This document shows, one piece after another, positions 1 to 11,939 of a DNA stretch of 64,000 nt. The DNA is from Kudoa neothunni (lineage: Eukaryota > Cnidaria): NCBI GenBank assembly GCA_964304625.1, contig OZ199838.1, forward strand, positions 8,060,001 to 8,124,000, read 5' to 3'. The stretch's first letter is position 1; each line of letters begins with the position of its first letter. The position numbers and the translations under genes are program-made. A model generated the notes under the pieces. The model did not search any database, had not been told where the DNA came from, and was given only the letters and a program-made list of their open reading frames with translations.

Positions 1-1118
1 TTCGATTTTCATCCAATATTGACTCATGTATCAAAAATAGTTTTAAAAAAGTCGCACACTTAAATATATCCTTGTTTACATTATTTTATACTTTTGGTTC
101 ATAATTTATCTGGAAAGTGTGAATTTTCTTTTTCAGAAGCTAAAACTCTTGGTGCAGTTTATTAGACTGTGGAGTTCTGACTGGTCAGGTCGGTGGTCGG
201 TCGATGAACGCTGAAGATACCGCAGTGAATAATATGCAATCCCTCACCTTATCTTTCTACGTTATCGTGGTAACTTATTTTGTTAACACAATCTCGAAAC
301 GAACACTACTCCCGAACCATACCATTCTAAATTCAAGAAAGTTTGTTGTGTGGGGTGTTCGAATCATATTTTTGTTGCCGATATACGTCCATGACGATTC
401 AGAACGTCTCATCTGACCCTTCCTACTGGACTGAGCTATAACTGAAGGCACATCACATTAATAGCGAGCATACATACACTCTACATAAAGGTTTCATTAT
501 GAAATAACGAAGCATAGTGCTGAAGCAGCGGTCTCACCGGTGGCGTTTTGAACTAGCGACCTTAAGATTTGTAGTTAAAATAGACAACAAACCTATGACA
601 ACTTTCCGACAAACTTTTGTTAGATATTTCCATTATTCGGTCGAAAACAACGGGACCTGTGGGTTTCTGACCACTGTGCTAGTTCAAAATAGTAGAGTAA
701 ATGAAAATTAAGATTCAAAGAAACGTGGTTATATTATTAATTTTGTAAAACTAAATTTTCCCTCACGCTCAGATTTGTAGTACGTTAACCAATCAAATAT
801 CTTTTTGGTCTGAACCAAGCAAAGCGTCGGCATTTGCTATAAAAGCTTAAATCCCATAAGTGAGGTCGCTGTTTGTTTAATCTAATTAAAGTATGTAAGG
901 ATACATTAAATCGCTTAAGCATGCAAAATACCACACTGAAAAGAGAAAATAAAACTAGTAATTTATAGTAGAAAAAATGAAGCAATACAAAATTCTAAGG
1001 ACATTTTACAATTGTGGTATAAATTACTAAAACGGCAGAATAGATCTTGCTGCGAATAGTTGTTTTCCAAACGCATTCAATACAAAATTCACCTTGCTGC
1101 CAATGTTTGCTAGTCGAT
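1..1118. other. Gene-free stretch left of the DESI2-like gene
   Basis: I see no convincing exon here. The open frames at 204-416 and 517-711 have no recognisable motifs and no splice-compatible extension. The first 700 bases are less AT-rich than most intergenic sequence in the window and may be an old repeat. Confidence 0.5.
544..682 (-). repeat. Possible tRNA-derived SINE fragment
   Basis: Read on the minus strand, 682-663 resembles a polymerase III A box (TAGCACAGTGGTCAGAAAC) and 561-544 resembles a B box (GGTCGCTAGTTCAAAACG). They are about 100 bases apart, much farther than in a tRNA, so this would have to be a SINE with an insertion. No other copy was noticed in the window. Weak call. 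Confidence 0.18.
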
Positions 1119-1787
1119 TTATATAGCTAGGAATATGCATGCCAGTAATGGTCTAAGAATGCTATCACAGTTTGGAATGAAATAACGAGTTACATAACAA
1201 AATTCATCGGAAAAGTGGTTGCAGTTTTGATTTATAATGTGATAATTTTGACCATTGTATTTTATCCCTAGAATTAGCACTAATTTTTTGACGTCAGTTC
1301 TAGACATTTTAGTAAATCCAATAATGATTGTTTCTCTGTGAAAAAATTCAGGAGGAATTTCATACAATCATTATACTTGTGTTTGAATGGGAATCCATAT
1401 TGATCAAGACTTAGAGGAGGAAAATCACCGATTCCAGTGTCTTCTGTATCGTGACCACAGTATGAATATTCTAATAAATAGTATTAGCATAGGAACAAAC
1501 GACGGAATATTAAAGTCTTCAAGAATAACAGCAAAATACTTAAATTTCAATTTAAAAATCATCACCCTTATCATAAACCTCAATTGAAGAGTGATAGATT
1601 TTAATATTTAAAAACTTTGGAACTTTATCATCCACGTCCTGTAAAAAAATGTAAAACAAGGAATATGCAACGCATTTACAATTGTATAAACATGAAGATA
1701 AACAGGAATGGCCCCATCAGACTTATTATAGTTAGTATAAGATACCACCCTTTTTCCAAAGCAAGAGCCAAAAACAAATCGACTCAT
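1119..1787 (-). CDS. DESI2: DESI2-like PPPDE-domain isopeptidase
   Basis: Predicted deSUMOylating or deubiquitinating cysteine isopeptidase of the PPPDE superfamily, acting in the cytosol. Four exons on the minus strand: 1787-1680, 1638-1566, 1470-1377 and 1335-1119. They are joined by canonical GT-AG introns of 41, 95 and 41 nt and give about 163 residues. The start MSRFVFGS lies just before the first conserved block. The catalytic dyad is visible: His in IYHSSIEVY and Cys in NQNCNHFS. The block EYSYCGHD matches the family's EFAYGGH region. Human DESI2 has 194 residues from memory, so the C-terminal tail is shorter here. The open frame running into 1336-1376 is intronic; splicing it out restores the expected FKHKETIIIGFT stretch. 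DESI2 fits better than DESI1. Family assignment is secure; catalytic activity is inferred. Confidence 0.85.
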
Positions 1788-2680
1788 AGGACTCCCGGAA
1801 ATCGGTTGTATTCGACACTTAATCCAACGAAATTTATTTAATTAATTGTTTTTGTTGTTTTCATATACCTAATACCATTAGGTAACCATATAATTAAGAT
1901 ATAAAATTTATTTATTTAATAATTTTTTAATAATATGAATAGAACAAGCAAAACTACCACGTCGTGGTGTCATGATTATATGAAAGCCTTATCTAGCCAC
2001 AACCTGTTTTGCTAATACGTCTTATTAATGTATAGTCTATTCGATAACACATTATAGTTTAGTTGAATAAACCGTGAATATGTATATTTTAAGACCACCG
2101 CAAATATTTTAACGCCGCATTTCGTTGTGCCCATTCACAATTGATTTGTTCGATAATCCTGAGGTGTAAATTTCTTTATTTGAACCTGATATTGATTCGA
2201 TTGGGTAATAGATTTTTAATCGACTTATGGTTGATTTCAAACATATTGGTATTGTTATATGGTTTATTCACGTTAAATGAATCTTGGGAATTAAATCTAT
2301 ATATTAATATTCAATTATTGAAAAAAATTTAGATATACCTTTTATCAAATCAATTATGTATATAAAAATTATATATATTGTTAAAAATCGTGTTGTGTTA
2401 ATATAGCTACAATAAATTCAAAATAATGCCATTAGTTAGTATTAAATTAAACAATAGCAGTCATAATTAGAGTCATTATTGCGTCTGATCTCTAAAATCG
2501 GCAAACTTATACGTATATATACGTTTACATGATGACGCATTCCTAATATATATCTAAATTAGATGTTGAAAAATTATATTAATTAACTTTGCAGAAAACT
2601 GTACAGTGTTAGAAACCCTTATTTAACGCAGGCTTGATCAGTGTGGGGTTCACTGTAATCTATCTGTATATATATATATA
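1788..2680. other. Gene-free, presumed 5' region of the DESI2-like gene
   Basis: AT-rich sequence with no supportable exon. It must hold the promoter of the minus-strand DESI2-like gene, but I see no defined motif. A short TA run at 2668-2680 supplied the TA target of the adjoining Tigger. Confidence 0.5.
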
Positions 2681-4812
2681 CAGTCAAGCCCCGTTTATCC
2701 GGAATTCGTTTAACCGCAATCCGAAACAACTTTTAGCTGGAATTTTCGGATAAAGTGCTCTTCGCGCGTGCGTGTGTACATTTTTATATGTTAAGTACGA
2801 CTAAATATAGCGTTAATACAACTTTATTTGAGACGTTTTCGGATACGCTTATAATTAATTTACATAAAAAATTGTATTACATCAAATTAATGAATTTTTA
2901 TTCAAATTTAATGAATCATTTTATAACTGGTTTGAGTATAAGATAGTCTAACGCCGCGCAGTTTAGAAATGTCAACAATGCATGACCAAAAGCGTTCAAG
3001 AATTGTTTTAAATCCAAGCGATAAAGCATTTATCTGTAAAATAAAAGTGAATAATCCAAAAATGACTCTATCCGAAATATCGCATGCTTTTTACAAGGAG
3101 AAAAGATTGAAAATTGGGATAAGCACTATTGCAGATATTCTACGCAACTCCAATAAATGGAATATTATGGAATCTTCGAATCGCATGACATCTCGGGCGG
3201 TAAACATGACAAATTTGAAAAGGCCCTTTACTTGTGGATAAATCAAGTTAATGCACAAAACGTGTGGATTAATGGGAATATTATTGTGGAAAAGGCAAAA
3301 GAATTCGCCACAAAGCTCGGAATAGAGAATATTTCCTTTTCTTCTGGATGGCTTCATCATTTTAAGAAACGACATGAAATTTCGTCTAAATATGTCCGGG
3401 AGAAGCCGGTTCCGTGGTCATTGAAGATGTCGAGAAAGCAAGAAATGAGCTTAAAGTCGCCTTAAAATCCTACTCTAAAAATGATATTTATAACGCGGAT
3501 GAAACCGGGTTATTCTATCATCTGGGGCCAAACAGAACTCTTTCAAGTTTTCACCGATCTGGAACCAAAAATTCGAAAGATCGCATCACCATACTCTTTT
3601 GTGTGAATGCGTCCGGCACACGCAAATTAAAACCTTTAATGATTGGGAAATCCATGAAACCACGATGTTTCAAACATTTTGACCCAACACATTACGTGAC
3701 ATACAACTCCAACACAAAGGCATGGATGACCTCCATTATTTTCGAAGGTTTTTAAAATAATTTAAATTACTTGATGAAGTCCCAAACAGGCACATTCTTC
3801 TGTTGCTCGATAATGCAACAAGCCATAAACATGCTGACCTCTCTAATGTAAAAATTATGATGTTACCTCCAAACTTAACATCCCACTTGCAACCTCTTGA
3901 TGCTGGAATAATCAAGTCATTCAAATCAAAATATAGAACGTTGGTTACCAAAAAATTTATTGAGCAAATGGAAGATGATAAACTTAATATAAATTTACAA
4001 GATGCAGTAAGATTTACTCATGAATCATGGGATTCTGTTTCTCAGAGTACCATTCAAAATTGTTGGATTCATACTGGAATAGTTTCCGGTAAAGAAGCCA
4101 TCCCACCTAGTCATTCCACTAATGATGATTCACTAAATGATCTTCTAAAAGTTATCCCTGCATGTCGTTACCAATGTGCTAGAGAATATGTAGACTGTGG
4201 CAAGGAATTAACAACGGGTGAAATTATTACTGAGGAAGAAATTATAGAAATTATAAAATATGATGATAATAATAATAATGGTGACGATAACTCTATATCA
4301 TATGAAGATCCTGAAGTAGAAATCCAAGTTATTAGTGATCGAGAAGCCATTACAGCTATTACCACTACCATAAAATACATTGAACAACCCAGAGTTCATG
4401 GCTTAGAAAATGAGAGAAAATTAAAAGACGAATTAGTAACACTACTAACCCGATTCAAACGAAATGTGGAATGGTCTAATTTCGGAAAATTGAAACAAAC
4501 ACTTATAACCGATTATCTAAATAAATAAATAAATACATTATCATGTATAATTATATATAAATTAATCTGTCGTAATTTCTCAACATGTTATTGTCTATGC
4601 GTTATTACTTTTGTATTTTTTTAAATCTATTTAAAATATCTCTTTCTTCAGAATAAATAAAAAGGCGGAAGCATTGATTAATATGGTTTTACGAACGAAA
4701 TAATATTTAAGTTGTGCGCACGCGTACTCACCGAACCTCGTTTAACCGAAACTTCAGCATCCGAAAGAAAAATGCCAGGTCCCCAGATTTCCAGATAAAC
4801 GTGGTTCGACTG
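2681..4812 (+). mobile_element. Tigger/pogo-type (Tc1-mariner) element with degraded transposase
   Basis: A 2.13 kb element with inverted termini CAGTCAAGCCCCGTTTATCC and, at the right end read inward, CAGTCGAACCACGTTTATC, flanked by TA. The transposase begins at 2969 (MSTMHDQKRSR) with a helix-turn-helix. A CENP-B-type second DNA-binding domain follows (about 3190-3410), then a DDE_1 catalytic core. The three acidic positions are visible in NADETGLFY, LLLDNATSH and QPLDAGIIKSF. About three frame shifts (near 3200, 3420 and 3755) break it, so it is non-functional, while the 241-residue C-terminal frame 3803-4528 is still open. The TIRs resemble those of the MITE at 19175-19556. Confidence 0.9.
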
Positions 4813-7620
4813 TATATACTTTCGAGAATATTAACGATATCACTAATTTGGATTATGGTTATTTCCGTGATGGTTTAGAGTATACAATCAAGACATCACA
4901 AAATCTTGGATTGATACCAAACTATTCTAAATGTTTGTGTGGCGGTCAAAATTTTTTACTGAAAGAAAAGATACTAATGGTGGATATAAGTATAAATACA
5001 TTTTATGCAGAAAAAAGACATCTATTTGAAGGGGAAAAATTTTCGAAATTTCTAGATTTCCGTTGTGGAAAATCTTCATATTTATCGTTTCGATAATTCA
5101 ACACCCATCCATGACTCATGACTTATGAGGAAATTCGAAAACGTGTTGGAATATCATCCAATTCCATCATATGTGAATGGAGAAATGTAATATATGATTT
5201 TATGGCCTCTAAATTAGATAAGGAATCTTCGAAAATTGGCGGACGGGGAGTTATCATTCAAATTTATGAGTCCGCCATATTTACAAGAAAATACAATGTG
5301 GGAAGGATTCCTCGTAATCAACAATATTGGATGGTTGGTGGTATCGACGAGAGTGGGAATTGTTTTTCGCGCTTAACCCAGCGAAGAAATAAAGACATCC
5401 CTGAAAGAATTATCCTTGACAACGTCGAAGAAGAGTCGATCATTTGGACGGACGGTTGGAAAGGATATCGTAGCTTGGCAGAGTTGGGTTTTATGCATGG
5501 GGTAGTTATTCACCGAAGGAAGTTTGTTTCCTCTAAGGAAAGACATACAGTAATGTTTCGATATTGCGTAACAATTCGGGACCGGGAAAAAATTACGCAA
5601 TATCGAGACATCCACGCACGCATACTGTTTACTATTTTAACGTTTCTTACGAAAGAACTCACCAATTTTATGGGTTTTGGTTCTATTACTAATAATTTCA
5701 TGTACAACACCCATAACTGGACGCAGAGAAAACAGGGTTTTAGGATTATCGATGATAAACGCTTTTCTTAATGTATTAATTGCACTTTTTAATTGAGATG
5801 TTGCGGCGAATTCATCTTTTTGTTCAAAATCAGGATCTTCACTACACACAGTGACTTTACACTGCTCACCCTCATCTAGATGTAATTTTTAAAATTCTTC
5901 TATGTTACCTTCTAATGTTATTTCATCCTCGCATTCGATTAAAATTTGCTTATCTTAATTTTTCAATAGAAATAGTCGATAATATACTTTTGAAAATAGG
6001 CAATTTATTAAAACAATTACCAATAATTGATACCGTAACCATTTCCCAAGCCAATTTTAGAGTATTTAAACAATCGAGCACAGTTTATTTAAATCTATCT
6101 TGGTCATCCTCTTCAAATATAATATCTTGGCATAATAGTTTTCTATAATTTTATTTTAAACTATGAATTATTCCCAGATCCATTGGTTGCACCACACTGG
6201 TAATGTTTTTCGGCAGAAATAGAAGCTCGATGTTTTCCAAATTATCGATCGATTTTGGATGAGATGGGCATTGATCCAATAAAATTAAAACCTTTCTGTT
6301 TTCTTTAATGAGATTATGGTTCATCTCTGAGGACATTCAGTCATTCGCTTGGGAATGATACTCAATTGGAAACTCTTTAATTCCCTTAAAACAGCGAGGT
6401 TTCTTAAATTTTCCTATTACATGTAATGAAAATTTTTCTCCTGTCATTAAGACAGCGACCAAAACCGTAACACGCTTTTTGGATTGTTTTACACCTTTTA
6501 CGTTTTGTTCATTTTTAGTAATGTATGTACGTTGTATCAACTGTTCATAATAAAGACCAGTCTCATCCAAATTTAATATGTTTTCTGGGTTGTATCTTGA
6601 CAAAATCTCGGACGACTTGCCCATCCATTCATAAATACATTTGAAGTCGGCACTTCCAGCTTCTCCGTGTAATTTATAACTTTTCAGACCATAACGCACC
6701 CTGAAATTATTAAACCATCCCTTCTTACATTAAAATTGTTGATTCTAATATCCTGGGAAATAACAGAAACTTTTCGATAATTATTAACCCAGATAATAGT
6801 TTATTTTTATCTCGAATTGAAACTATCAAGTTGTAAAGGTTATTTTCAAGATTTTCATATTTTCCGGGTTTAAATCTTTTTCTAGATATTGCAATACTTG
6901 AATTTGTAATTTCATCTTGTTTTGAAAAGATTCTATCAAGAGTAGAATGGCCTATTTTAAATTACCGAAAAATATTTAGGTTAGAATCACTTGGTAAACC
7001 GAAATGTTTTACAATCATAGATTTAGCACCAGCTATAGACTTAAGATAATTATAGTAATCAATTATTTTAATTTGATCTTCTATAGTTCTTTGATATCTT
7101 ACCATGTTTACGATACTGCAACCAATGGATTAAAGGGATTAAAATGTGGAAAATGAGTTACACAAAATAGCTAGACACAAGGTTTTTCCTATTTTATTGT
7201 ATATCCGCTTCTTCAAAATAATAATTTCTTTTCATAATAATCCTATTAAGCATATCGAATATGATTTAATTGTTTAATTTTGTTAATTAAAATGTATAAT
7301 GCTTATCTTTCTTAAATTACGCAGTGTCGAGTCACGCAATATCGAGGCACGACTGTACTAACAAAATTGAATCTACCTGGACCTGGGGGTCTGTTAAGCG
7401 TAAATATCGGAACGCAACAAATAAAAATCCAGAGCTTCTTCGTCATTATGTGGCCGATTTTATGTATCGAAGAAAATATTCCGGCAAAGAATTATCAACT
7501 TTATTTAAATATATAATGATTAACAATATAATTTAATTTTTATGATGTTTCTGAAGTTTGTCTATTTTACCCGAAGCGAGACACAGTCACTGTAATTTAG
7601 CCTTTTTATCATATAATCAC
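4813..7620 (+). mobile_element. Merlin (IS1595/ISXO2-like DDE) element split by a Tigger
   Basis: The transposase remnant starts near 4848 (DYGYFRD) with a CLCGG zinc-ribbon-like motif and continues in 5118-5547. There GGRGVIIQ, YNVGR and WTDGWKGYRS match the ISXO2-like/Merlin DDE fold. Its C-terminal part resumes after the Tigger at 7358, with TNKIESTW carrying the third catalytic residue (Glu) and VADFMYRRKY. In the first catalytic block the sequence is IYES where the family has IDES, so the first Asp is Tyr and the enzyme is dead regardless of the insertion. The outer ends were not resolved. The Tigger at 2681-4812 abuts the left side and may also lie within it. Confidence 0.75.
5548..7355 (-). 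mobile_element. Tigger/pogo-type element, copy A, inserted in Merlin
   Basis: A 1808-bp element bounded by CAGTAATGTTTCGATATTGC and, read inward from the right, CAGTCGTGCCTCGATATTGC, with TA on both sides (5546-5547 and 7356-7357). The minus-strand transposase remnant has a DDE_1 core: NLDETGLYYEQL (6699-6337 frame) and ILLDQCPSHPKS followed by VVQPMDLGIIHS (6336-6151 frame). The frame is broken at several places. It is nearly identical, including its breaks, to copy B at 27116-28908. It carries about 15 extra bases at its right end that look like a tandem duplication of the TIR unit. Confidence 0.9.
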
Positions 7621-7874
7621 AAATTTTACAGTATCGAATTTAACTATACAGGTTTTTATAGGTTTTAAGCATGAATAGTTTAAAGGCGAGAAGACAACCA
7701 CGTACTCTGAAAATATATTTTCTTAATTTTCTTGGAGCTGATGGGTTTTTTCAATAATTAATCAACATTTATTTTCAATAAGGAAATAACTTAAGGCAGA
7801 TTATAGGAAGTTATTTTTTAGGAGTAATTCTTACACGTGTGTTTAATATAGCATTCGATAAACGTAAAAATGTA

Positions 7875-10800
7875 GGCAGTGTCTATTTTTCCAGACGCGC
7901 CTTTTCTCTTAAAACGATAATTCAATCGCTACAATTAAAAAAAAATCTTTTATAAATGCAGAATATAAATTTAGTTTCATTAATTCAGGGACGAATTTTA
8001 ACATAGCTAATTTGTATCCATAATTTCCAAATGAAAACACAGTAAAGTAAAACTATTTGTCCAATTCGTATTTTAAATTTGTATAATTAGGTAAATAATT
8101 TAACAAATGATTGATACACCACTAAAAAATAATAAAATTTTGAGTATTCTACTTTTAAAAAATGTTTGAATATTATATATCGATACTGGTGTTATTTTTA
8201 TTATTACTATCATCATTATTATAATCAGGATTTCCTTTTTTTCTCAAACCTATAATTGTTTGTAATACACCTTTTGGTCTACCCCTCAATTTCACTACTG
8301 TTGGCAGCCTAATTCCTATAATTTTATGAATTTAGCAAAATGGACAAAAGATACACACTCTTCAAAGATGGATTTTTAATTGTGGTATAATCTACAACAT
8401 TCAAAATCTCCATATCAGTTATTGAAGATGGGGCATTATCATTAATTGCTTCTAGTATATCCTCATTCTCTATTCGTGATTCCTCAGTAACTAAACATAA
8501 GATAAAAATTTTACAAAAGGCATTATCGTTACATGTTGGGATTGAAATTTCTTGATTGTTTTCGATGACAGATTCAGACGTTAACTTGAACTAAATTAAG
8601 TTGATATATGAATAGTGGAAAAAATAGTCACCTTATCCAGAGAATCCCCATTGGAAATAAGAGAGATTAATTCTCCTAAAAATTTTTTAAATGAATCATA
8701 TTGACTCCTTGTTTTTTCAGATCCATTGAAGCTATTTTCTTACAAAGAATTTCTAGCTCCCTGTACTGCTTAAAAGCAGAATTCGGAACGGGTCACTGAC
8801 TCGAGATTTCTGCAATACTTGGCTGCACACAATACAAAAGATTTTTAAGGTCTGTATTTTTTGTTATTTGAATAAATGTCACGTAATATTCTTTGTGCCA
8901 CCTCATATTACCAATTTTATCTTCATATAAATCCACGTTCATTATTTTCCTAGCAGAAATACTATGCCTACATGGTGACTCCTTACTTACGTAAAAACAA
9001 CCTGTACAACTATTGGGATCAGGATTCGTATAGGGTTCGATATGATTATTTATTTCATCCTGCATAATATTATACGCATATGAAGTTAACAATATTTTAT
9101 ATCGACCGTTAATGTCCGAATTTAATTTCTCAACAGTTTGGGTTGTCAACTCTCTAACTGCTTTACTCTCACGCTTATTCCTTATACTTGATAAATGAAT
9201 AAGCAGATCGCTGAATAAGACTTAAATTGTTGAGAATTTTGTTATGACTTGTTTAATTTTGGAATTGATGCATTCTAATCGATTAATAGTTCTATTAAAA
9301 AAAGCACCCTTTAGGTTCATGTATGCCGGGCACCGTTCATGTTTGATTGGATCCCAAGATTTATTATAATAACTACTGATTTTTTTGTTACATGTCTTAT
9401 TTAACAATTCATGGTAATTTTCATAAATTTTTGGATCATCGATATAACAAAACTTTTGAATAAACTCTGAGGCAGTTGTTCTTTCAGGTTTGTATATTCC
9501 CATTCTTAATGTAGAGATTTCTCTCCAAATGTTCTTGAGACATCGTACAGGTAAAGTTTGTGTATACGTTAGAAAAAACAGATTTTATAGAGTTTCTTTC
9601 AATCGCTTCTTTATCCGTAATGAAACAAACTGTTTTGGTTGACATTTCCTCATTATGTTTAAGTAGAGACTGACATAACCAGGTAACAGTCACGATACTT
9701 TCCTCAGATAAAAGAGCAATAGCTCCTATTTGACCTTGCCCAAGGGAATCGATTTTCAGGCATATATACAATGATATACGACTATTGATTAACTTTAAGT
9801 GGCATCCATAAATATTAGTTCGGGAAATTTTTTAATAATGTTTTTCATATAAAAGTCTTGGAAAAATATTCCAGTCGTTTCATTGGAATTATTGTGCAAT
9901 ATCTCGATGGTTGCATTTGGGTGAAAATTTTTTATTGAATTATACCATTCCATAATATCAGACAAAACATTTTTTTTAGTTTTTGGATATAATTATGGAT
10001 TTTCTTCAATCAAACCTTTTTTTGTGATTGGTTCATAATTTTACTTGTGCTTTTTTTAAATTTCCATAACAAAAATGAGCATTTTTTTATAAAATTTTTG
10101 CTTTCTTTATCTAATTTTCTATTCATTCGTAAAAAATTCCAAAAATGTTCATTTCTTCTGCCGCTGCGAGTAAGAGACAATTTTCTAATTAATAACATGT
10201 TCATATTTTTAGGTACTCACAGTGTAATGAAAAAATTGCAACCACTTTTATGGCTATTGATATTTCTCTTCCCAGCACCTTTAGATTGTATCTGAATTCA
10301 AATTAATTACATCAACATATATATATATATCGATAATTACATTTTTACCATCATGAACACAACAAAAAGTGACCTCATAATAAACAAGATCAGAGTTCAA
10401 GTCTGTCAATGTTTTTAGGGTAGTCGAGATTTTTCTAGAGTCTCGGGTCTAGTAACAAAAGTTGTGCCGATTTGAGTACTTATCCATGAATGCTTTAGCC
10501 TTTTCAAAATTTGGAAATGCATTTCTGACCTTAGGTTCAGATGTAATATCCTGAATTAGTAGTGTTTGATCAGATTCTCCCTCCATAATGATTCTACTCG
10601 AGACTATCAACGTTACAACTGCACGCTAAAGATTATTATACTCGTTTATGGTGCTGTAACACATAAAATTAGATTAATTACGAAAATAATTTAGATTTAT
10701 AAAAAATTTAATGTCATTTATATTGATACTTATGAATGAGTTTAAAATATCCTCGATGTAGTTTGATGCCTAATTGTTAACTAAAAGATAAATGAAACTA

Positions 10801-10902
10801 AACTTATATTCTGAATTTATAAAAGATATTTTTTGGAACAAATGATAACGATTGGATTATTACTTTAAGAGAAAAAGCGCGTCCGGCAAAATAGACACTA
10901 TC
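7875..10902 (-). mobile_element. Mutator-like element (MULE) with long TIRs and SWIM-type transposase
   Basis: Long, diverged inverted termini of at least 110 bp bound this 3.0 kb element; both carry GTCTATTT, a GACGCGC-like core and TTTTCTCTTAAA. The minus-strand transposase starts at 10586 (MEGESDQTLL). It shows a FAR1/SWIM-MULE N-terminus (FEKAKAFMDKYSNRHN, VYYEVTFCCVHDGK) and a MULE catalytic segment around 9771-9484 (GQGQIGAIALLSEES). A SWIM zinc finger follows at about 9020-8940 (CTGCFY, PCRHS), then an AT-hook-like LRGRPKG near 8270. Several stops and shifts interrupt it, so it is dead. Target duplication is not clear. Known relatives include ZSWIM-type domesticated genes, but the decay and TIRs argue for a transposon. 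Confidence 0.8.
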
Positions 10903-11939
10903 TTGAAAAATATCGATCACAACTTATATGCACAGATTTAGCACCATATCGCATCATGCAAAACATCTGGGAGTTTAAATAGAGACATAGATAATCGAAA
11001 AAGATTCTGCGAAAGTTGTAATGCTTCTCATTAGATCAGATTGATTATGTTAAAATCTGAGAATGAAAGAATTGAATTAGATGTTAATGTCCGATAATTG
11101 TTTTAAAAAGCAATTTAATACAAAATCCTATTTATGCACTGGACGGCATAAGCTTTAACATTAACAAAAGGGCTTTATAATATGTGCAGGTGGGCGTTAC
11201 TCCAAAAACCAGATTTGAGTTAAAACTCCGAAATACTAATTAAGGTCAAGCCATGATATCTGCACTCACGTCATTCATATAATTAAAATTATCATGTTAT
11301 TTAAGTTATATGAATATTTGTAAAATGATGTTCACATCCGAAATATACGTATCTGTCACAATTCGAGTAATTAGGAATTTGTTTATTGAAGTAAACAAAG
11401 TCAGATCATTATTTAAACATTCGAAGAGGTTTCAAGGTTATAGCAATAAGTAATCGAAGATTTTTAGGGTTCATGAAAAAAAAAGGTATTATATTTGTTT
11501 TACCATTCTCGCTTTAAATCAAATCTTATATTAGACCAAGCTCATGTAAACAATGGACGCTCTGTTTAGATTGAGAATTTGTATGCTATAGTAACTTATT
11601 AAATTGTAGATGGTGTATGAAACAAATTTGTGTTAGTACTATGCCATTTTTTACAAATATCTGACGACAATAATAACAATCAAATTGACATAATTTTTAA
11701 GCTCAGTTTAATACCTCTAGGAAGAGGTGGATTTATTTGAAAAGGTTAGTGTTTGTATATACATATATTCTGTGTTAATTTCTATTTTAAGGTGGGATAA
11801 GCATTTCCAACCAATATATCCACTAGAATTTAGACTAAAAAGTCTAAGCCTGACGCATTTACAGTGAGGAATTAATCTCTTTTGAGGAGTAGATGAAAAG
11901 TTATAAAGCCTCTTTACCTAAGCTTTGTGTAACACCGAA
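10903..11939. other. Gene-free stretch upstream of TMEM104
   Basis: AT-rich intergenic sequence between the MULE and the first TMEM104 exon. No supportable exon, repeat or defined promoter motif was found. It presumably contains the TMEM104 promoter. Confidence 0.5.

Noticed and set aside
204-416. 70-codon plus-strand frame
   Set aside because: It has no family motif, no splice extension and a composition expected by chance; the region looks like an old repeat.
1336-1376. Continuous reading frame through the DESI2-like gene starting MYEIPPEFFHR
   Set aside because: It looks like an alternative exon, but splicing 1336-1376 out as a GT-AG intron keeps the phase with the upstream exon and restores the conserved block before TIIIGFTKM.
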